From NCBI RefSeq assembly GCF_000611645.1, contig NW_014013598.1, positions 1 through 43,782 of the forward strand: DNA of 43,782 nt, read 5' to 3'. Each line of letters opens with the position of its first letter. Within the stretch, counting starts at the first letter, position 1. The translations under genes and the position numbers were made by a program. The notes beneath the pieces were generated by a model. It did no database searches and was not told where the DNA came from. It worked only from the letters and a program-made list of their open reading frames with translations. The DNA is from Monoraphidium neglectum (Eukaryota; Chlorophyta; Chlorophyceae; Sphaeropleales; Selenastraceae). Positions 12,133-23,500 of the stretch are shown one piece after another.

Positions 12133-12197
12133 CAATTGCATGTTTTTCAGTGGATTGGAAGTGGGGAGGCGAGGGGACATGAATGCCTTCATCGCCG

Positions 12198-12299
12198 GCC
12201 CCATCCACCACTCCCCTGTCAGCGACGTGCAGCAGAGTCGCTGCTATGGCAGGCGACTCTGCTGCACGTCGCTAACAGGGGAGTAGTGGTGGACGGGGT
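12198..12299. repeat. Long near-perfect inverted repeat (fold-back hairpin)
   Basis: The left arm 12198-12244 and right arm 12249-12299 are reverse complements over about 48 positions. The differences are two mismatches, one 3-base bulge in the right arm and one unpaired G near the tip; the loop is only TATG (12245-12248). Innermost pairing is CTGC with GCAG, then AGTCG with CGACT, and so on outwards to CCATCCACC against GGTGGACGG. The structure could be a small-RNA precursor, a fold-back transposable element or a transcript hairpin. Confidence 0.9.
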
Positions 12300-14000
12300 G
12301 AGCAACACCCCTGCACTCAGTTGCAAGACGCACGCACCAACCTGCCTGCTCAGTGGCTGATAGCGCCACTTTCACAGCTCTAGCCTGATCGTCTACCCGC
12401 GAAATGATTTCTCCAGCTGCAGATTCAGCATCGGTCCCTCGCACCACCCTTCCACGCAGCCCACAGCGCGCACACCCTCCACATCCTGAACTAATTTGCC
12501 AAGGTGGCCTGGTGGCTTGGAAATGCGAACCCCGGGGATGAATAGTGTCAAATTGCCGGTCTGGCCCTTGTCAGCATCGCTGCCCTCATGGCGGCCGCTG
12601 CCTACGCGTCGGGCCACCCACGCACCCGGCAGGGTGGTGAGCACACACAGCACATGCACTTAGTCAGCATTGCATTGCAGTGAAACGTGGCAGCAGTGGA
12701 GCCCAGGATTCCATACAGAGAGTGTATGACTGATGATGCAACATCTGGTGCAGTGGGAGGTGGTGGTGCAGTGCGATCGCCTCGGCCGAGCACCCCTGCA
12801 GCTGTTGAGCAGTGTACCCGGCTCGGTGCAAGTCGCCCGGATTGAGAATGAGCGCCCTTTTTTGCTCTGCGCTGGTATCGCTTTGCTGCCCGTTGCGATT
12901 TTGACTGGTGGTCACACCTTCTGTGACCACCCACCCATCATGCCGTCTGTGCACCCACCATCGCACACGCCTCATGCACACTCTATTCAACACCCACTGT
13001 CTGCCCCACAACCACACTGCCCTGCTGCTGAAAACAAAACCTCCAGAGGACGACATCTACTGAACCAACAGAGAAGCAAGGCAACATACGCATGAGACGT
13101 GCCATGGGCGCAGTCGAGCCTCAAATCAACCTGTGAGCTTGTTTGGGAGGGACCCTCACATGCATAATGTTGCCAGTTGGCCGGGGTGGGTTCGCAGCAG
13201 TGCACTCGTGCAGTCCTGCATATTGATGCAGAGACTGCAGTGGCGCAAACGGCACAACTTCAGGCGCACACCGTGTGTCAAATCATGTTGCAGGATGCAC
13301 ATGAGTGGACTCGATGAGAATCTGCTGTTGGAGTTGTGCAAGGGGTTGGGCCTGGAGTTGGCGCTAATTCGTTGTGCAACTCCTGCACAAGGAGTGACCT
13401 GGGCATCGCGTTAGTACCAGCAGTCCCCTTACCTCAGTGCAGTTTCCTTGGAGTGCTGTGATGCAACATAAAATTGACACATCGTTGCAGTCGGGGTTGC
13501 TGAAACCTTGTGCCAATTGATCGATGACCGTGATAGCAGCTCAGCCATCTGGCCAAGGGCGGTCAACGGTTGACTTGTTCTGATCCCGCCATCAACCGGC
13601 CATGCTGGCACACGTCGATGTAATCAATTCAGCACACTGATTGACACTGCACCAAAAGCTCTGCAGTGCTTGCAGGGCAGCTCAATGCGCGCATCGTTGC
13701 TGTGGCAGCTGCACACTCAGTGCGAGGCTCGCAACAGGATCGTGGCGATGCATTGCCCGCCGACAAATTGCAGGAGCATCATACATCGAAGGCATCATCC
13801 TGACATTCGAGGCGCCCTACATCTGGTCGTCCGCATCCGTCTGCTCCTCCATACAGCAGCGATGCAGCTCGTCCGCGGGCAGGCGCTTAGCGCCCAGCAC
13901 AATGGCCGCACTGGCAGCGCCAGGTGATTATCAGTTATGCTATGAAACGACACAGAGGCCATGAACGGCCCCGTGCTGACGTTTCGCTCTGTGGTGCAGG

Positions 14001-16000
14001 ATGGTCCCCTTCACCGTGGCGCCGGTCTCCAGCAGCAGCAGGGCTCGCAGAGTGCAGGTAAGAAACGCTCTATTGCCGCTGATATTTCGCGATGACAATG
14101 GCCGACGAAGACGCCTCTCGTCGCAGGTGCACGCTGGCAAGGGAAAGGGCCGCTTCAGGCAGTCGGTGGCCAACCCGCAGCAGCTTCAATCGCAGATGGT
14201 GGGTATCTTCCCACGCCCAGCTGACCGCCTTGTGCTGTGCTGCCGCCGCTCGCTTGCGTGCATTGTGCGCGCTGCTTGCTGCTTGCCGCGCCCACCACAC
14301 GAACACCCAGCTCCGCATGCCCGGTGTTTTTCCATTCCACAGGTGCAGTCCATCCCACCGGTGGACCCGGAGAACGAGGAGTTTGTCATCTTCATCCGCG
14401 CCACCAGCGGGGTGAGTGCCTGAGACGCACGCGCGAATGTGCATTTTTTCCGCCGGATGCTTCGCCATTGACCGCGTTTGACTGGTGCGGCGCTGCTGCC
14501 ACGCCCTCCGGCCGCTCCAATAGTGTCATCAGACCATGCTGACCTCCTCTACTACCACGCCTCGCGCGACCCGTCCCCGGCCCCACGCACCGGAAACCCA
14601 GTCCTACCAGCAGTGGATGAACATGTCGGTGGTGAAGGGCGGCTCCAGCGCCAACCTGCTCGTCAAGGGCATGGCCACTGAGTGGGGGCGCAAGCTGTAC
14701 GCGCGCACGCTGCTGTCCAACATTGCGGGGTCCATCTACAAGGAGCGGGACGCGATCCTCAAGGGCCTCAGGGACAGCGTGCGGCAGCAGGTGCGGGGGT
14801 GCAGGTGTGCGGGCGCACGGCGCGTGAGGGCGCGCTCGTATCGAGTCTGGCAGGCGGGGTGAAGGCGCTGCCAGGCGGGAGGACACGTGTGGGCTTGAAC
14901 TTTGCAGAGGATGGGGGAATTGCGCTGGCAGGGGATGGGTGTGGCGCCTATGGGTGTGGCAGGCAGCATGCGGCATGCGTGCCAGGAGAACGGCCAGCTG
15001 CAAAGCGGGTGGGCGAGAGGGTGCCAGGTCCAGTCGGCGAGCACGGCAAGCAAGCAGCTTTTCTGGACACCTGTTTGCAGGCAGCAGTCAGCCAGGCATG
15101 ATGAGGCGGAGAGGGCCTGTCGGGTGCAGCAGAGGCGGTGACGGGGACGCGCGAGGCAGCGTTATCCACAAGAGCACGCCCGAGCGTCCGACAGCGGTGC
15201 TGATTGGATGCCCGTGCAATCCCCTATGTGGGGCAATGCCTCTGCTCACACATTCACGTACCTTCGCCCGTTGGGGGAAATGGCAGGTGTCACGCCAACG
15301 TCAACTCCACCCCATTCCCACCTGCCCATGGCCGCCCCTCAGATCCGCATGGGCGGCCCCAAGGTGATGGAGCCGTTGCTGAACGTTCCCGCCGCGGACT
15401 TTGAGTTCGCGATGAAGATCAGGGTGAGAGTGGTGGACATGGGCACGGCATCTGGTGACGGCCATGCATGCGCCGCACTTGCACATTGCAGCAAAGTCAC
15501 AGCATGCGAGCGCACATGTACGCCCCCGCGCACAAGCACGGGTGTACGCTGCAGCCCAAGTACGCATGCGCTCGCCCATGCACGAGAGGGTGCGGCACTG
15601 ACAGCATCACGTCATGCTGCGTCGTGCTGACCCCACCCAGGACAAGGCCAACCCCAAGGACTGGTCGAAGCCTGACAACCTCACCATCCTGCCCCCGGAG
15701 AGCGAGATCACCGCGCAGCCCCTGGACAGGGTGAGCAGCACTGTGCTGTCATTCCCTGTTTCAGGGGCGTGAATTCCGTAATCTGTGTGGCAGGCAGGCA
15801 CTTGTATATTGTGTGGATTAGGGGCTGCTGTACACTGTTACTTCTGTGTCCATCACCATCAGTCAGCACAGGCTGGGCTGCATGCTGTCTTGTCCCTGAT
15901 TTGCAATGGTGAAACCCCCTTCGAAGCCCGTCGTCGCACTCTCGCCCCGCAGTTCAAGGCGTTCTTCTCCGCCGACAACATCTCCTCCCTCTTCAAGTGA
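14001..16000 (+). CDS. HHL1: HHL1-like thylakoid protein (photosystem II protection/repair)
   Basis: In Arabidopsis, HYPERSENSITIVE TO HIGH LIGHT1 is a thylakoid membrane protein that associates with photosystem II and helps repair under strong light. Exons: 14001-14057, 14127-14198, 14343-14411, 14602-14790, 15343-15423, 15641-15730, 15953-16000. All introns are phase 0; the product is 201 residues, somewhat shorter than the plant protein. The match rests on VDPENEEFVIF (50-60), a short gap, then QQWMNMSVVKGGSSANLL (about 69-86), LYARTLLSNIAGSIYKE and PAADFEFAMKIR, in the same order as in plants as I recall them. The N-terminus (MVPFTVAPVSSSSRARRV) is transit-peptide-like but short. An upstream coding exon is possible, because a CAG acceptor ends two bases before the ATG. 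The C-terminal exons are less conserved. Confidence 0.85.
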
Positions 16001-16374
16001 GCGCGGCAGCAGCAGCAGCGGCAGGGGCAGCAGCAGCATGAAGCAGCAGCGGGTGGCGGCGGGAGGCGCGGGGGGTCGCTGAAGTGGTGTCGCCAAGCTC
16101 CGCAGTTTTCGCGGCCGCCTCTTCTGGGCTTTCCCTGCGATTGAAGGGCGGCTTGGTTCGGTCTGCCTGCGTGAGCGGCGCATGTTTTTTTGGGCGTGGA
16201 GCGACTGAGAGTGGACAACAAAAACCTGTGTTATTTACACCGAGAGAGACGCAGACATTGTGGGGAGAGGCGGAGGGCCATGAGGGCTTTGAGGGATGTG
16301 GTCAATACAGAAGCATGCGGTTTCCTTGGCAGCGCCTGTTATTTACTCTCGCGAGAGCTGTAGGGCCCAGATTG
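16001..16374. other. Convergent 3' region between HHL1 and the coiled-coil gene
   Basis: Both neighbours end towards this interval. A minus-strand TGTAA at 16239-16235 serves the coiled-coil gene. The first plus-strand TGTAA after HHL1 is at 16758-16762, inside the coiled-coil gene, so the transcripts may overlap. A short CAG/CGG-rich stretch (about 16005-16060) follows the HHL1 stop. A last exon of the coiled-coil gene could extend to 16302 if a very short intron near 16440-16480 is real. Confidence 0.5.
16235..16239 (-). terminator. TGTAA poly(A) signal of the coiled-coil gene
   Basis: This TGTAA on the minus strand lies 136 bases past the stop at 16375, or 63 bases past the alternative stop at 16302. 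Confidence 0.5.
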
Positions 16375-17386
16375 TCAGCCCTGCGCATGAGCAGCGGCTT
16401 GCCGATCAGCTTGAGGGGAGCGGGCCGCCTGCGAACACGGCGGGGCTGGGCAGGGGCACCCGTCACAGGTGAAGGCCGACGTGCGAGTTGCGTGCAGCGC
16501 CGATGCCATGGCGCGCCGCCGCTGCTGCTCCGTTGCAAACCACGCCAGCCGCTGCTTTGCCAGGTCAGCCACAGCGGCTGCCGCCTCCGCGGCGCGCATG
16601 TTCGCAGCATGGCTGTCCTGCTCGCGGCGCATGGTGGCCAGCTCGCTCTCCTGTGGGCCCATGTGCGTGCAGAGCGCATGATTTTTGGCAGTGTCCAGGA
16701 AACAGGGAGAACACCGCATTATTGGCACAAACGCGTATGCATGGCTGCAGTTTGGCCTGTAACGCTGCGGTCCACCAGCTCACCCGCTGGCGCTCCGCCC
16801 GCCACGCGCAGAGCGCCTCCTCCCGCGCCGCCTGCTGCCGCGCCTCGGTCCGCCGCCGCCCCTCCTCCGCCGCCCGCCGCCGCCTCAGCTGCGCCGCTTT
16901 CCACGCGGCGAAGCATGATGGGTCAGAAAGTGGGACGCGCTCGGCGCGCTCCTGGGCGGCGAGTGCCTTGGGTTTGGCGATCTCGGCCAGGTGGCGCTGC
17001 GAGATGCGGGGCGCGGGGCGGTAGAGCTCCCGCAGCTCATGAGAGCTGGCCAGAACGGCCCTGGAGGTTGAAAAGGGAGGGGTTGAGTGCAAGTTTGTAC
17101 GCATGCATGATGCCGCACAGGGACGGCAGACTGCGGACTGCAGTATACAGGAGCAGGCTCGGCGCGCGGACTGGAAAGCAAGCGCAGCGTCAGGCGCGCT
17201 CTGCGCGTGCGCTTGCCTGATATCCGCACGCACTGCCTGCGTGGTGGCCTCTGCGCCGTGCAACGAGTACGGGTTTGGAACAAAACCTAACGCCGCTGAC
17301 TGTGGATTGCTGCCGGGGCTGGCGCTGCCGCTGCTTGCGCTCGGAGCGCTTGCGGCCGCGCCAGTGCTACTGTCGCAGCTCATCAT
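16375..17386 (-). CDS. Charged coiled-coil protein of unknown function
   Basis: I do not recognise the family. The clear parts are 17386-16784 (open throughout, ending CGG|GTGAGC) joined in phase 0 to 16650 onward (acceptor CCCACAG|GAGAGC). The N-terminus is Ser/Ala-rich with FVPNPYSLHGAEATTQ. The centre is strongly helical and Arg/Ala/Glu-rich (HLAEIAKPKALAAQERAE, QLRRRRAAEEGRRRTEARQQ), and the second exon continues as heptad-like helix (MRREQDSHAANMRAAE, FATEQQRRRAM). A Cys-rich stretch at about 17171-17061 is probably an in-frame intron (pyrimidine tract TTTTCAACCTCCAG), but its donor would be GTCCGC. The C-terminus is unresolved: the frame stops at 16375, or a very short intron leads to an alternative end at 16302. 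Unspliced first part plus the 16375 stop gives 292 residues. Confidence 0.55.
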
Positions 17387-17861
17387 CCCGTGTTCATACT
17401 ATCATGCGTAATTACAGTAGTTGATTTGCAATGCGCGAATGGCACAGCATTTTGCAATGTCCGTTCGTGCACACGTTTGAAAAGGCGAGCTTCGACAGTG
17501 CGGCATTCTATACATGTTCATAACAGCGCGCTGCCAGTGCAAATCACATTTGGAGGCTGCGTTGGTGACAGGGTGGGCAATCCTTTGCAAGACCACCAGT
17601 GCAGCTGCCCAAGGGCAGCTTGAGCTGAGGTCAGCACTCCCACGTTGCGCCTCGTGCACAAACGTTGCTCGACGCTCCAAGTGGCAGGGCGAATAGTTCA
17701 GTGTTACAGCGGCCAGGTCAATGCTGGCCAGTTCACATAACCGTCAACACAAGTGCTGCCAAGTGTCAAGGGCTTTTGCTGGAAGGAAAAGCATACAAAT
17801 AAACACAGGCACCATCCCGAAGAGCCGGCGCACCCGCACTACGCTGCTTTGTTCGCTGCCA
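17387..17861. other. Spacer: 5' flank of the coiled-coil gene and 3' UTR of the membrane-protein gene
   Basis: No gene is supported. A minus-strand TGTAA at 17708-17704 lies 154 bases past the membrane-protein stop and is its likely poly(A) signal. The AT-richer part (17390-17460) borders the start of the coiled-coil gene. Confidence 0.5.
17704..17708 (-). terminator. TGTAA poly(A) signal of the multi-pass membrane-protein gene
   Basis: TGTAA on the minus strand lies 154 bases downstream of the stop codon at 17862, a spacing typical of green algal genes. Confidence 0.55.
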
Positions 17862-19930
17862 TCAGTCGTCCTTCCCCCTCTTCACGTTGCGCGGCGGCAG
17901 GTACACCGGCCGCGTCGGCTCCACCTTCGGCGGCTCCTGGGCCGCCCCCGCCGCCAGCCGCTCCTCGCGCCGCGCGGCCGCCAGCGCAAACGCGGCGCCG
18001 GGGCCGACGGCCAGCCCCTTGACCAGCACGCCGGCGGCCTTGACGACGCCGCACTCGGCGGCCGCGAAGATCACCGCCGCGCCCAGGAGTCCCAGGAAGT
18101 CAAACATCATGAAGTTGGCCGGCATGATGCGGGAGTCCCGCTTGGCAGCCACCGCGGCCAGCGACCGCCATGCGGCGCGCGCGTCCAGCTCGTGGGCGAG
18201 GAGGAGGTCGGCCGCCGCGGCCGCATGCATGATGAAGCCCACGAGCGCCGCGAAGCGCAGCGTCGAGGCGGCGGCCGCGTTGCCGGGCTGGCGGCCGCCA
18301 GGGGAGACCATCCAGAGGAGCGCCAGGCAGGGCAGCAGGAGGTTGAAGTTGACCACCACCTGGTGGGGCGTTTGACCGGCGGTATGGGGCAGGGAGCGGT
18401 GCGGTGAGAGTACCTCAGGAGTTGGATGAGGCGCTGGGGGGTCAACAGAAGTGAGTGTCCCCGGTGCACTGCTGAGAGGGGCAACGTTGTACCCGGGGCG
18501 AGCAGCTGCATACTCGACAGTGTGTTTGCCCAACAGCACAGCCGTTCTCTGCAACAGCGGCTTGCGCAGCAGCTGCTGACTGGAGGGCGGCGCACGTGCC
18601 GCTGCGCGGCGCCGGCGCCTGCAGACGTGACGCGCAAGGCCGGGGCTCGCCTGCAGCTGGGACGCCTCGGGCAGCAGCCGGGCCAGGACGAGCGGTGCCG
18701 TGAGGACGGCGGCCAGTGCGCAGGCCAGCCCGATGGCCGGCATCTGGGCAGGCGGAGATAAGAGCGTTTCTGGTTGATGGTGCTGACATAAGTTTTGAAG
18801 TGTATTTGCAAGAGGGGCGCACATCCAGGTCACCTGCGGCACCCCCGCTCATGTCGGCAGCTCCAACAAGGCGCGCACCCCCACTCCCCGCTCGTGATCG
18901 GCCGCCGCGCCGCGCGCGGGCTGCAGCCACCATGTACGACCGCCGGCACGCCCGCCCGCATGCCCCAGCCCACCTTGCCGGCTGGCAGGAAGGCGCCCTC
19001 GACCCTGCGCCGCGTGAGCAGCAGGTACGAAGGCACCCACAGGAAGGGCAGCGCCACGCTGATGCCCAGCAGCTGCGAGACGGCCAGCACCACGGCAGAG
19101 CCCTTCACGAGCCCGCGGGCGGAGGAGCGGCAGTCTTCGATGCCCATGACGGCCATGAACGCGATCGCGACCTCCAGGGTTTTCAAGACCTGGGGTCGGT
19201 GAGGTTCGAGCCAGGTTCTTATGGGGTGTTCAGTTCGCGGGTGGTTTGCGGAGTCACCCTGCCAACCCAGAGAATGCCATGCATTCACTCCGGCGTTGTC
19301 CCTGCGTTGTCCTTTCGTTGTCCTTGCGCACACATGACATGGAAACCAGAGGCGTCGCAGAGGGGTACGAAGGGGAGAGGCGCGCCGCCGCGTGGCTCAC
19401 GAAGAAGCGGCCGGCGGGGGTGGACACGCAGTCCAGGAAGAAGGGCGTCAGGATGCAGTGGAACCCGTCCAGGAACGAGTTGCCCAGCTTCAGGTGCGGC
19501 GGGGGCGCCGTCGCGGGCGACCCGTTGAGGCCGCACGCGTCCTGCGGGTGGGCGTTGGTGGGGTGGCCAAGGGGGCAGGGGGGCAGTCCGATTACAATGC
19601 AACGCGAGACACGGCGCGGCGCCGTGGAGCGAGCCTGCCAGCTGCGAGCGTTCGACATCTGTGATGCTGGTGGCTGCATGGTTGACAACAATGAATCCGT
19701 TGCTCGTGATTGGCCCCAGTAAGGACCCCGAGTGTGCTGTAACGTGCAACCACCGCACTGGGTGGCACATGTGCGCATCCCCACATGGTGCGCTGCTGCT
19801 GCTGCGCCAACCGCACCTTCAGCGGCTCCATGTATGCCTGCAGGTTGAAGTTAAAGTGGTAGAACACTGCCGATGCCATCGTCATCGAAATGGCCGACAG
19901 CACGATCGACTGCAACAGGGACGGAGCCAT
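17862..19930 (-). CDS. Multi-pass membrane protein, family not recognised
   Basis: Exons (minus): 19930-19817, 19541-19401, 19189-18974, 18743-18651, 18359-17862. All joins are phase 0, giving 353 residues. Hydrophobic segments lie at about 3-22 (LLQSIVLSAISMTMASAVFY), 62-75, 86-101, 113-141 (SAVVLAVSQLLGISVALPFLWV), 158-179, 189-204, 217-240 and 270-295 (FMMFDFLGLLGAAVIFAAAE). That implies six to eight membrane helices with a basic tail ending PRNVKRGKDD. The conserved-looking loop FLDGFHCILTPFFLDC is polar and Cys-containing. Intron 4 appears to use a GC donor (CTGCAG|GCGAGC); a less likely GT donor lies 27 bases further. The aligned phases and hydrophobic periodicity support a real gene, but I cannot name a substrate, an organelle or a family. 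Confidence 0.72.
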
Positions 19931-20561
19931 GATAACAGATCTATAGATGATCGAACAAGTCAACAGTCGAGTGAATTCGCTTTGCCAATATGAAGTCTGT
20001 GCTACTGATTGGACGCCAGCTATCACATACACATCGGCACCTGCTGCAATGTCTGTTGTTTTGCGCCACCCGCCGGTGCCGCACTACAGCTGATGGTGCC
20101 AGCGGCATGCAATAGAGCACGTCATCGGAGAACCAGCAAGATGCATCGTGCAGGGCTAAGGCGAATTCTCCAAAAGTACGCGATGGGTGAGTTTGTGTTG
20201 TGTTACCATGAGCGTGATGGAAGGCTCACCACGATGGTGTGACTGCTGCTAGATAGTTTGATGACAAGCCGAATCATTTGTTGGTTGAGCAAGAGCCACA
20301 ACTGATATGCAGCGTGGCGCCACATGTCAAGCCAATTTCATGCAAATAAGGTGTACTCAAAGGCGCATGTATGTGGGGAAGGCACATGGGGTGTGATAAC
20401 CATGAAGTGATTGGCTTGACAAGGAGTGCGTGATTTTATCGTACAGTACAAGCGCGCGGCGCAATCACTCTCCAAGCCTGCTTGGACTCCGCAATGGAAA
20501 CTCAAGTTGTGCCAAGTTCCAAGTACATGAATACGCTCCAACGCTTGTTTTAGCCACCCCG
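19931..20561. other. Spacer between membrane-protein and lyase genes
   Basis: No gene is supported. The stretch is AT-richer than the coding regions. It holds the 5' flank of the membrane-protein gene and the 3' flank of the lyase gene. No TGTAA was found on the minus strand within it. Confidence 0.5.
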
Positions 20562-23500
20562 CTATCCAAAGAAGGACAATATTGGCGGCAAGGGTAAGTT
20601 GAACGAAAACCACGGCGTCCGGACGGCAATCGACGGCGGGCTGGGGGCCACAGGCGGCGGCGGCGGCGGCGGCCCTCCGCAGAGCACGTCCCGCGTGACG
20701 CCCGGCCTCCACAGCGCTGCCGCGCTGCCTGCGTGCGTCAGTGTGGCAAGGCCCCAGCTGAACTCCTGATAGTCTACAGGGTAGCGCACCAATAGGGCGG
20801 CGGTTTCGGGCAATTTCATGCCCAACCGACCCACATAGTGATTGTACCCAATCTCGAAGCCGGTTGGCAAGTACCTGGTGCGTAGGGTGGGTGAAGGGTG
20901 GTTGATTTGCTGGCCTCAGCTTGCCCAGGCGCCACGCTGTGCACAGCTTTCTGAGCAGGCATGGCCTCCGACAAAGGGTCCACGATTCGTGATTCCGCGC
21001 GCCCAGGGGGCCCTTTACCCTTGGTTCGGACCGGGTTCAGCCATAAAACAATTGACCACACTCACTTGGCACCAAGGACGTACTTGGCCCCGCCCGCCAG
21101 GTCGGAGCACTTGGCCCCGCTCGTCGCGTTGAAAGACGCCCACCGCTGCGTCTCCGGCCCCCACCGCCACGCGCACCCCGCAGGCGCGGCGGGCATTGAC
21201 GAGAAGAGCTTGAAGCCGCCGGGCAGCATGGACGCGTCGCGCTTGTCCCACGCGTTCACGATGCGCGCGTGCAACTCCAGCGCCGATGCCAGAGCGTAGC
21301 CGTTCGCCCCGTACTCGTCCGTATCTTGCGCCCACGCTGCCTCGGCCGCCTGCACCAGGCTGCCCAGGCCAAACAGCGTGTGGTATATGTCTCTGAAAGT
21401 CTCAGTGGATTCCCCAAGAATCCGTCCGGCCGCGTATTCGCCGCGGCCCCACTTGAGGTAGGAGTTCACTGTGGCGCGGTACAGCTCGACGCCCTTGTCG
21501 TACCGCGCCCTGTCGTCCGACAGCACACCAAGCGCGACCATGCAGTCGGCGCAGGCGGCATGCCAGTTGCCGTACCTGGCAGGGGGTTCAAGAGGGCCAG
21601 TCGGGGCGGCGCATGCACGGATCAGGTTTATTCAGTTGCACATGTAGGCCGAATCCTGTTTGTGTGCTTGTTTTGCATTGCTGGAGCGCAGTGGGCGGCC
21701 CGACCACCCAGATTCTCAAGTCAACTCTCAACCTTGCATCCCCACCTAGTTGTCTTGTCAAGTGCTTGACACCGCCCACCGGTTATCCAAAAGAAAGCTG
21801 CTGGCCTGCAAATCTGCCCAGCAAGCAGGAACTGCATGCTAGCTCACATCAGCTTGCGCGTGTCCGAGCCCTTTGGGTAGGCCGACATGACATATGCAAA
21901 ATAGTCGACGTTTGGCATGAGCCGCGCGTTCGCCCACGCCACAAACGCGCTCAGGTCCGACTGCCGGAACCCTGGCCACGACGCGCGCAGCACCTCCATC
22001 GCCCTGGACATTGCCGCGCAGCCCCTGCGACCAGTGGTGGCGCGTGAGTTGAGGCTTCCAGCGTCAGCAGTTGGCAAGCCGGAGCGCGATGACGCAGGGC
22101 AAGCCCAGTGCGTGCATGTGCATACACAAGGCAATGCAACCGAGCGGCCGCACCCTGCATCGAGGACGCAGCCACCGTCGCGGGCGCCCCTTGCCCATTG
22201 TGACACGCCTGTCCCCTCCCCCACATCCCAACCTCATCACTGGAAGAAACGCACCACGCCGCCTCGAGCGGCCCATTGGTCGTCTTCACCCCAAATTCAC
22301 GATTTTTGGTGCTCCAAGCTGTGAGAATGGCGGCTGCCTGGGCGGCGTGCCGTGCATCGCCGGTCGCGACGTAGGCGAGCGCTGATTTGTACGCCATGGT
22401 TCCATCAAGCTCGACAAATGCAGTGTGGCCGCACTGAGCCAGGGGCGCGCCAGTGGGGTAGGCGGCCGGGCAGGTGGAGGTGTTGGCAATGATGCCGCCT
22501 GCGAGCATCCCAGCAAGAGGGGGTGTTGCTGGGCACTCGCAACAACTTGAAACTTTCCTGCTTCGACTACAAAGCAAGCAGCCTTGTGAACGTCAGTGGC
22601 CAAGCGCCAGCAACCTATGTCATGTATGCCAGCAACCTGCTCCCGGGTGCCTTCGACAAGTGACATCAGCGTACAATCGCCCTCACCAATGTCCACACGC
22701 AGCACCTCCATCGGATAAGGGCCGCCGTAGCCCTCCGCCGGCGTGTCTGTTGGCGGGTGCCAGCCGCTGCTGCCCTTCACGTTGCGCGGCACCCAACGGC
22801 CCTGCGGCGCAGGGCAATGGTTGGAGCACGTGGCACAACGCCACGAGCGTGCCAAATGGCCGCGTCGTGGGTTGTGCTGTGGCGTGCTCCTCGCTCACTT
22901 CAGGCACGCTTGCAGTGTGTGGTTAACCCTGGTAGAAGAACAATCGATTCCACAACAAGTCCCGAAACCCAATAGTAGCACCCTCAACCCCAAATTGGCA
23001 ATTCCTTGCACCTACCGTCAACAGACTGTCGCGAGCCGCCGCCTGAAGGGGCGCCTGCTGCTCCAGCCTCCACTGCAGAGTTCCAAGCTCTCCCGCACCC
23101 GCGTAGCCGCCAGGATGCGCAAAGGGCGCCGCCCCAGTGCCACTGGATTTCCCTTTGCTGGCGCCAGACCCGCTGTCGCCGCTGCTACTCTCGCTGCCGC
23201 CGCTCTGCAGAGCCGCCACGCGGTTGCGGTGTGGGGGGGTGGAAAGCTCCAGGGCTTTCCGCTTGACAGCTCGTATCAGGTCGCGAGTCAGGGGCGGCAC
23301 CTGCTGCGAGACAACCTTCACCTGTGGCGGTCGCAATGGAGTAAGCGCCCAGGCATTGTGGACGGCTGTCGAGCGTTAATGCGCACGATTTATGTTGGCG
23401 TTGGCGTTGATTCAGGGCGGCCCTGATCGCAAAAGCGCACTTGCGTGGCACCATCGCTTCATTGTCCCCTTGTAAGAACCGCTTACTTGCGTGCCACCAG

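Larger units (their letters stand above)
10857..14000. other. 3.1-kb region without a convincing gene; contains a long fold-back
   Basis: Frames of 60 to 190 codons occur on both strands. The plus-strand frame 11520-12098 (192 codons) ends 30 bases before a TGTAA at 12128-12132, but it has no recognisable domain and may be 3' UTR of the patatin gene. On the minus strand, 12393-12659 and 12770-12860 encode peptides that look more protein-like than their surroundings (for example GDLHRAGYTAQQL), but I could not join them into a gene. The inverted repeat at 12198-12299 is listed separately. Confidence 0.4.

Noticed and set aside
16084..17220. 378-codon plus-strand open frame
   Set aside because: It is antisense to the coiled-coil gene, is Arg/Ala/Pro-rich in the way of a GC-driven shadow frame, and has no domain.
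19199..19215. GGTTCGAGCC, a tRNA B-box-like sequence
   Set aside because: There is no A-box or cloverleaf upstream. It lies in an intron of the membrane-protein gene and is chance.
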